The position numbers and the translations under genes are program-made. A DNA stretch of 64,000 nt from Microthyrium microscopicum (Eukaryota > Ascomycota > Dothideomycetes > Microthyriales > Microthyriaceae): contig MU004239.1 of assembly GCA_010405405.1 (NCBI GenBank), positions 1,228,713-1,292,712 of the forward strand, in the 5' to 3' direction. A model generated the notes under the pieces. That model did no database searches. It saw nothing but the letters and a program-made list of their open reading frames with translations, and was not told where the DNA came from. The first letter of the stretch is position 1. The number at the start of each line of letters is the position of its first letter. This document shows, piece after piece, positions 58,850 through 64,000 of the stretch.

Positions 58850-60098
58850 ATGCAGAGTTTGGCATCTACAACGGTGGTAGAAATGGTACCTACCTAGCCA
58901 CGAACTACTACTAATTTTCAGAAGACACAAGAAATGGGTGTCAATAAAGATTATGATGGCCGAGTATTCTGAGGAGTGTCACTAGGATCAAATGATAGAA
59001 TTGTTGAAAAATATGCCAGCCGCGGATAGAATTGTGACGCTGCTTGACACTTTCTTTCATCAAGGACCTAATGGAAAGCACAAATGCCTTGTCTTTGAAC
59101 TTCTTGGTCCGACGATTTATTTCCTAGTGAAGTGGCTTTCTGATGATGGAGGCTTGGACGAACGAATGGAGCCAGAAACGATGTTGAAGATAACAAAGCA
59201 GCTCTTAGAAGCAGTTGCTTGTCTTCATAAATCAGGGTACGCCCATGGCAGTTAGTCTTATCAATCTGTTCCGTAGAGTCGTGGACTGACTTTATATTAC
59301 GCAGACATCAGCTGTCTAAGCATTGCTTTCACGAGCCCGAAACTGACAAGGCTGTCAAAAAAGAAGATTCTCAAATCATTGGCCAACCGAATCTTGAGGA
59401 GCTCATCCGACTAGATGGCAAACCAATTGACCCCAGTATGCCAGAGCAGCTGATAGAAGCCGCAGGCTGGAATGACTGGCTTGACGAGGATGATGAAGAT
59501 ATTCGCCTAATTGATTTTACACAGACATTCGCCCACGGCAATGAACCAGCCGAGCTCTCTCAGCTGCCTGGCTTGGAGTGTCCAGAGACTATCTTTACTG
59601 ATAGTTTCGATTATCGCGTTAATCTCTGGCGTGTGGGTTATACGGTATGTGGAATCTGGATTCACTCTTCCTAGTGCTCAAGAATAAATACTGAACTCGC
59701 TCAGGATATACACGATGCTGTTTGCTTCAATGCCACTTATGACATTGGGAGATATCAATTTCGTCGTCGTGCAAATGATTGACTTCATCGAGGAATTGCC
59801 GGAGGAATGGGAGACGAAATGGGCTCAAATGCAGGAGGAAGCTGGAAGAGAACCGCACACTATACCCCGTACGTCTTGCCAGATTATCGACTGATCAAGC
59901 CTGTTTGAAGTGGCTCGCTGACCCTCTAGCGTAGGTGGATCTGACGAACGGTCAGTGCTGGAGCAAAAGTTTCATGATGGGATCCACGATCCAAGTCTGC
60001 GGCAACTTCTTCCAATTATCAAGGGCCTCATGAGATTTCGACCTTCTGATCGAATGGAAGCGTCTTCTGCACTTGAGCTGCTTGAATCGTTCTATTGA
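58850..60098 (+). pseudogene. decayed SRPK-like serine/threonine kinase gene
   Basis: Pieces of one kinase appear in order. An N-lobe remnant (KCRVWHL, then WVSIKIMMAEYSEECH with the ATP-site Lys) is followed by HKCLVFELLGPTIYFLVKW, the catalytic-loop start CLHKSGYAHG then DIS, an insert (DGKPIDPSMPEQLIEAAGW), IRLIDFTQTFAHG in place of DFG, the APE-like PETIFTDSFDYRVNLWRVGY, and a C-lobe ending LMRFRPSDRMEASSALELL. This order matches fungal SRPK-like kinases. It is broken: stops interrupt the N-lobe at about 58878 and 58983, the donor after HG reads GCAGTT, and the frame changes near 59360. No start codon is in a suitable place. The later introns (after GYT, and before GSDERS) still look normal, so decay is fairly recent. 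Confidence 0.7.
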
Positions 60099-60645
60099 GC
60101 TTTTCACATGCTCTTCATGTCTCCGAGTTGAATTTAGGTCACTTCAAAGATTTGAATGATGGCGAAAGCATAATCTTGACGAAGAAAATGACTGATGTGC
60201 TCCCATCAATAATGGTGTCCGTTATCGCCTTCTGTAAGGAGAAGATGAGTTTTAAGAGAGACTACCGACTAGTATGTGGCCACAGTGAGCGTAAGAATCA
60301 TCATGTAGGGGTCTAAAACCAAACAGGAGAATCTAGGAATACTCAAGATGATTAAAGAAATAGATGCGTCTGCCGAAACGGAACAGCAGGATATGTGGTA
60401 GAGAATGATTGAAAGTGACGAAAAGAACTTGTATATGCACGATCGCAGATTACAATTCCCTCGGCAGAACGCATTGCTACTTCTTAGCATTGCAGACTTG
60501 ATATTTCATTACTAGCTCATTTTCCCTCTCATCATCATCATCATCAAGTAGCCATCTCCCTTTGATAACAACCAGCGGATGTGAGCATTGTTCTCTATTT
60601 CACAATGAGCCAGCTAATACCCATCAGCTCATGAACTTTTTGAAA
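60099..60645. other. intergenic between kinase remnant and BTB gene
   Basis: No gene recognised. A TCA triplet run lies at about 60530-60547. Confidence 0.5.
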
Positions 60646-61302
60646 CTACGTGTCAGGGAATAGCGACCTTCGATTGATGATCGTTGTCCTCGACAACTCG
60701 AACACCCGCCCATTCTGCAAATCTGCACTCTTCAGTAGCTCCCAATCCAGCACAGTCTCCCCCTTGACGTCGAATTTGATCTCAGAGTCTCGGTCAGACA
60801 TGTAGGCAGGATGCACTGGAAACTTGCGCAGTGTCATGCGGGCTTTCTGATGCACTACGCTTTTATACAAGCCTTTCTCTATCCAGGACTTTAGGCGCTC
60901 GACTTGGAGGTAGTCGGCGAGGGCTTCTATTTTGGCGTATGTGATGCCGTCGAAGCCATCTTCGCGGGTCCAGAGGAGTGGCATTACGCCGGTGCGCAGA
61001 TAGGAGAGGATGTGGGCGAAGGCGGGTGGGTCAAAGTCGTAGTAGTAGTGTGGTGTGGTGTCTTTCTGGGTGGCTTCGGTGGTGATGGTTGTGCTGCTCT
61101 GTTCTGCCATTCTATAGATTTATTAGCAAGGTAGCTCTGATAGAAAATAGTTTGCGCGCTGGAATATTTTGCTTTACCGGCTTTCCAAGTCAAACATGCT
61201 GCGGAAATAGTCGCTGCCGCCATATATGCCATGGATCAAGATGTCTTTGGTGGTGGTAAAAGTCTGGTCACCAACTTCCAACGTGATTTTATCAGTTGAC
61301 AT
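60646..61302 (-). CDS. BTB/POZ (T1, KCTD-type) domain protein
   Basis: Two exons (61302-61178, 61111-60646; 66-bp intron) give 196 residues. It opens with the potassium-channel tetramerisation (T1) form of BTB: KITLEVGDQTFTTTKDILI, then SDYFRSMFDLES, after an insert YYYDFDPPAFAHILSYLRTG with the family RTG motif, and ALADYLQVERL. The intron falls inside the domain. The C-terminal 75 residues have no known domain. KCTD-type proteins form oligomers and often act as substrate adaptors of Cullin-3 ubiquitin ligases; that role is inferred. An ATG upstream of 61302 runs to a stop, so 61302 is the start. Confidence 0.85.
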
Positions 61303-62797
61303 ATTGATGAAATCTGTACGAAACGGCTGGTTATCTGGATGTGATGAGGCTGTAGCGATAAAGTTGGTGTTTCAAAGCATTCGAGGTCTTGTGTCATTTG
61401 ACGATGTTGTTCCTGTGCCCATGAGGGAGGACATTTGCACATATTGCGTTATGACTACATGCTTTATAAGTGTTAGGGACGCTAGCATTCACCTTGTAAT
61501 CCATAATGTCTGGGCATTTTACAGCAAGATTCCATATTCCCAGCATACCAGGTCAGTGATGAGTTGGAGTTAAAAGCCGCCGCACTATTGACGGGGAATT
61601 GTGGTAGACTAGTTCAACCAAGCAAGGCTTGCAATCTTTTAACTTCATGTGCTCAATTACTTCCTGAAGATGTGCTTTTTTGTCGGTAAATGCCAAGTGC
61701 CAATATTTTCGGTGTCCATATTTGCTTTCAAGCACCTCATGATAGCCAAGCTTCATGGCCAATCATTGGCACTCTGGCTGACTCTATACAGAGCACACTG
61801 ATGGCCCTTCTAACAGTTTCTGTAAAGAAATCGGGCCTCTTACCGCTCATGGAAAGTGTCAAACGCAGATTTTTGGATGTCTCCATAGGTAGTACTTACT
61901 TCCCGTTCTGTACTGCTTTCGCGAAAAAGAGATCACTGCCTGTCATGATATAATCAGAAGAGACAACAGACAACATATTGTACGATACAAGGTAGAATTA
62001 ACCTGACCTTCAGTTATCTGCCTAATGTTAGCCATAAAGCCGTTGCTCACAGCACTAACTAAGTTCAAACTGTGAGGTTTATGGACTTCGTTTAGAAGTA
62101 CACTCCCAGTGTATGTACTGTTGAACCTTCCTTTCTCGAGCACTTTTTTTGTCAGTAATGCCAGAATGTGTTTGCCTAAAAGCAAGCATCGTCTTCCGTA
62201 GTCGTTCTGAAGCAGCCGATTCAAGTCACATATCTTACCAGACACGCCATTTGTTTCCCGGAGGACGTCCTGATTCGGTAACTTCGCTGACTTTCCTTCC
62301 AAGGCTCACTCCATGAGACGGTGAGGGTGTCCTCCACTGCGCAATCATCACTTTCCAGTACCAGTAACAGCGAGTCTATGTCTGTATAATCATCATACAT
62401 CGATTTTCTACTCCTCTCTACTCCTCTAAATCATTCCGCTCCACTTCCAAACATTCCAACAACTCTTCTTCTACAACTTCACCAGAAAACACCTTCTTAT
62501 TTCCAGAGTGGTAATTAACTGAAATACAGTATATTATTGTTGGAAGACCATCAATCCGTCACTTACTTTATGTTGACCATACACCCTATCCTCTCCAGAT
62601 TCGAGAAGACTTGTTTTTGAACATCGTCAACAACACCAGGAGCAAAGTGACTCCAGCATTCATATCACAAATTCAGTATCTCATCTGTATATCGACTGGC
62701 TCTAATCCCTCTATCCCTCCACCAAGCCGACTACCAGCGCACTTGTTTATTATCTTACTCTCAATCGATCAGACTACTACATGAAGAAACCATCAAC
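61303..62797. other. intergenic with minus-strand coding-like remains
   Basis: No intact gene. Minus-strand coding-like stretches (61553-62302) are listed separately. The last 400 bp, from about 62380, are CT/CA-rich and look like the leader of the tandem zinc-cluster gene. Confidence 0.45.
61553..62302 (-). pseudogene. possible decayed gene, unrecognised
   Basis: Two minus-strand open stretches read like protein: an upper one with LLQNDYGRRCLLLGKHILALL and a lower one with LAFTDKKAHLQEVIEHMKL. Between them, candidate introns (donor GTTAAT, acceptor GACAG near 61960) do not give one clean frame, and the upper stretch lacks an ATG. I do not recognise a family. It may be a decayed gene or a chance run. 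Confidence 0.25.
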
Positions 62798-64000
62798 ATG
62801 TCACTACCCACCCCCAATAAGACGCCAAGTCCCAACGACCACAAGAACCAAAGAAAAGCAGACGAGTCGACATCCGTACAGCCAACCAGCATGGAGATAT
62901 CCTCTAACATCCAGACTCCTAGCAAGACATCTCCTCGCCATCAAGCTTCCGAATCACCTGGACCATTCTCATCACCACCAATAAGCATGTCAACGTCAAC
63001 AAATCCCGATACACCCAGTCGCAGCATATTGGACTCCTCCGTCGAACCGGACACCTCACAGGCACTGACCAACCTGACTTCAGGTTACAAATGGCCACCG
63101 GACCCGCCACGCACCGAGGCAGATCGTCTCTTCGAAGAATTCAAAGCCACGTATGTCCCAAAATCAGAGCTCTACACACAGATCGTACCAGAAGTCACTC
63201 AGTTCATCGAGATATGCAAGTGGTTGCGTGGTTTCATACAAGCGGGTGCTATTCGTCAGCCATGTGTAACTGATGAGTGGTTTTGGCTGTACATGGCATA
63301 CAGATGGCACACATACGGACATTCAGCATGGCTACATGACTTTCACGCCATTGGAGTCGCAGATGTCGAGCAGTTCAGCAAAACATTCGCTGCTAGTGGA
63401 TGGAAAGAGGCATTTCGAGCCTGCCTTCCCGAAGCGGAAGTTGACTGGGCAAATTCATTATTCCCAGACTCAAACCGACTCAGTGGAGCAGTTGAGGACG
63501 CGAATTCCCGATATCAGGCAGCACTGGCTGATCCTTCACAATGCGTGTTGAATGAGGCGGCTTTGGAGGCCATTGTGAATGAATTGCCAGAAGACAAGTC
63601 GAAGTTGGCAATCTTCCACGTACTGGAAGAGGTAAAGAGCCGTCAAAAGGCGGCCACAGAAAAAATTCGACAAGTTACGGCTTCCTCCTCGAATTCGTCC
63701 AGTGAAGTGTTCCCCAACGGCTTCTCGTGGCAGCTGGCAAATGCATCCAAAGGTAAAAAGACCAATGCAGCTTTCGCACAGGGACAAGTTTGTGCTCGCT
63801 GTAGAGCAAAGAAGAAGAAGTGCGACAGAGCAAGACCACAGTGCGGGCCATGCGTGAGCCGGGGTTTTGCTTGTAATTACGATGGTGTTGACCTTGAAGA
63901 TGAGAAGATTGCTGCTCACAAAGAACCTGATGCCAAAGCCTGTTTGAGGTGTAAGAGCAAGAAGCTGAGATGTGATGGAGCAAAACCGGCGTGTCGAGCA
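62798..64000 (+). CDS. protein with two tandem Zn2Cys6 clusters, partial at right edge
   Basis: The frame from the ATG at 62798 stays open for 401 codons to the window end, so only the first part of the gene is seen. Residues 1-105 are Ser/Pro/Thr-rich. Residues about 106-235 form a Trp-rich helical region (EADRLFEEFKATYVPKSELY, FIEICKWLRGFIQAG, WFWLYMAYRWHTYG, FSKTFAASGWKEAF) that I do not recognise. Residues 332-359 are a perfect zinc cluster (C-x2-C-x6-C-x6-C-x2-C-x6-C: CARCRAKKKKCDRARPQC). Only 22 residues later a second starts at Cys382 (CLRCKSKKLRCDGAKPAC) and is cut by the edge after its fourth Cys. Gal4-type proteins normally carry one cluster, near the N-terminus. Likely nuclear and DNA-binding; no intron was needed. 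Confidence 0.85.
   Translation, partial: MSLPTPNKTPSPNDHKNQRKADESTSVQPTSMEISSNIQTPSKTSPRHQASESPGPFSSPPISMSTSTNPDTPSRSILDSSVEPDTSQALTNLTSGYKWPPDPPRTEADRLFEEFKATYVPKSELYTQIVPEVTQFIEICKWLRGFIQAGAIRQPCVTDEWFWLYMAYRWHTYGHSAWLHDFHAIGVADVEQFSKTFAASGWKEAFRACLPEAEVDWANSLFPDSNRLSGAVEDANSRYQAALADPSQCVLNEAALEAIVNELPEDKSKLAIFHVLEEVKSRQKAATEKIRQVTASSSNSSSEVFPNGFSWQLANASKGKKTNAAFAQGQVCARCRAKKKKCDRARPQCGPCVSRGFACNYDGVDLEDEKIAAHKEPDAKACLRCKSKKLRCDGAKPACRA

Overview
The window is nuclear DNA of a filamentous ascomycete (Pezizomycotina). The genes carry short spliceosomal introns of about 45-70 bp with GTAAGT-type donors and CTAAC-type branch points, and many families are typical of mould genomes: Zn2Cys6 regulators, a HET-domain allorecognition protein, Spa2 of the polarisome, GH16 and GH43 secreted glycosidases, and a CBM18 chitin-binding protein. 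A leotiomycete is my guess from gene style only. I recognised no LTR element, virus-derived gene, CRISPR array, rRNA or tRNA. Exon borders below were placed by eye from splice signals and reading-frame closure.

Layout. 1-8.5 kb: MIC19 (mitochondrial cristae) divergent from a Naa50-like acetyltransferase; a 2 kb gap; a six-exon secreted GH16 glucanase; a 150-bp hairpin element that looks like a MITE; and the co-chaperone STI1. 8.8-16.3 kb: a small protein with an odd zinc-cluster-like motif, a bacterial-type Ada repair/regulator protein, a Zn2Cys6 regulator, a secreted type-B carboxylesterase, and the RNA polymerase II CTD phosphatase SSU72. 18-26.9 kb: an Nbp2-like SH3 protein, Rab escort protein, a HET-ankyrin protein and nicotinamidase PNC1. 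28-46 kb: a second Zn2Cys6 regulator, a large DUF4203-type membrane protein, mitochondrial PET127, and a PH-like plus leucine-rich-repeat protein. 46-57.9 kb: a small conserved membrane protein, SmF, a membrane-anchored CBM18 protein, a C2H2-type protein, a GH43 protein and SPA2. 58.8-64 kb: a decayed SRPK-like kinase, a KCTD-type BTB protein, decayed unrecognised sequence, and a gene running off the right end that encodes two consecutive zinc clusters.

Most genes are unrelated housekeeping or accessory loci; I see no metabolic gene cluster. The most unusual items are the tandem-zinc-cluster protein at the right edge, the membrane-anchored chitin-binding protein with a 24-nt micro-exon, the HET-ankyrin gene beside a nicotinamidase, the Ada protein without its methyltransferase half, the PCNA-box-like start of the Naa50-like protein, the in-frame 45-nt intron of SPA2, and the hairpin element in front of STI1.
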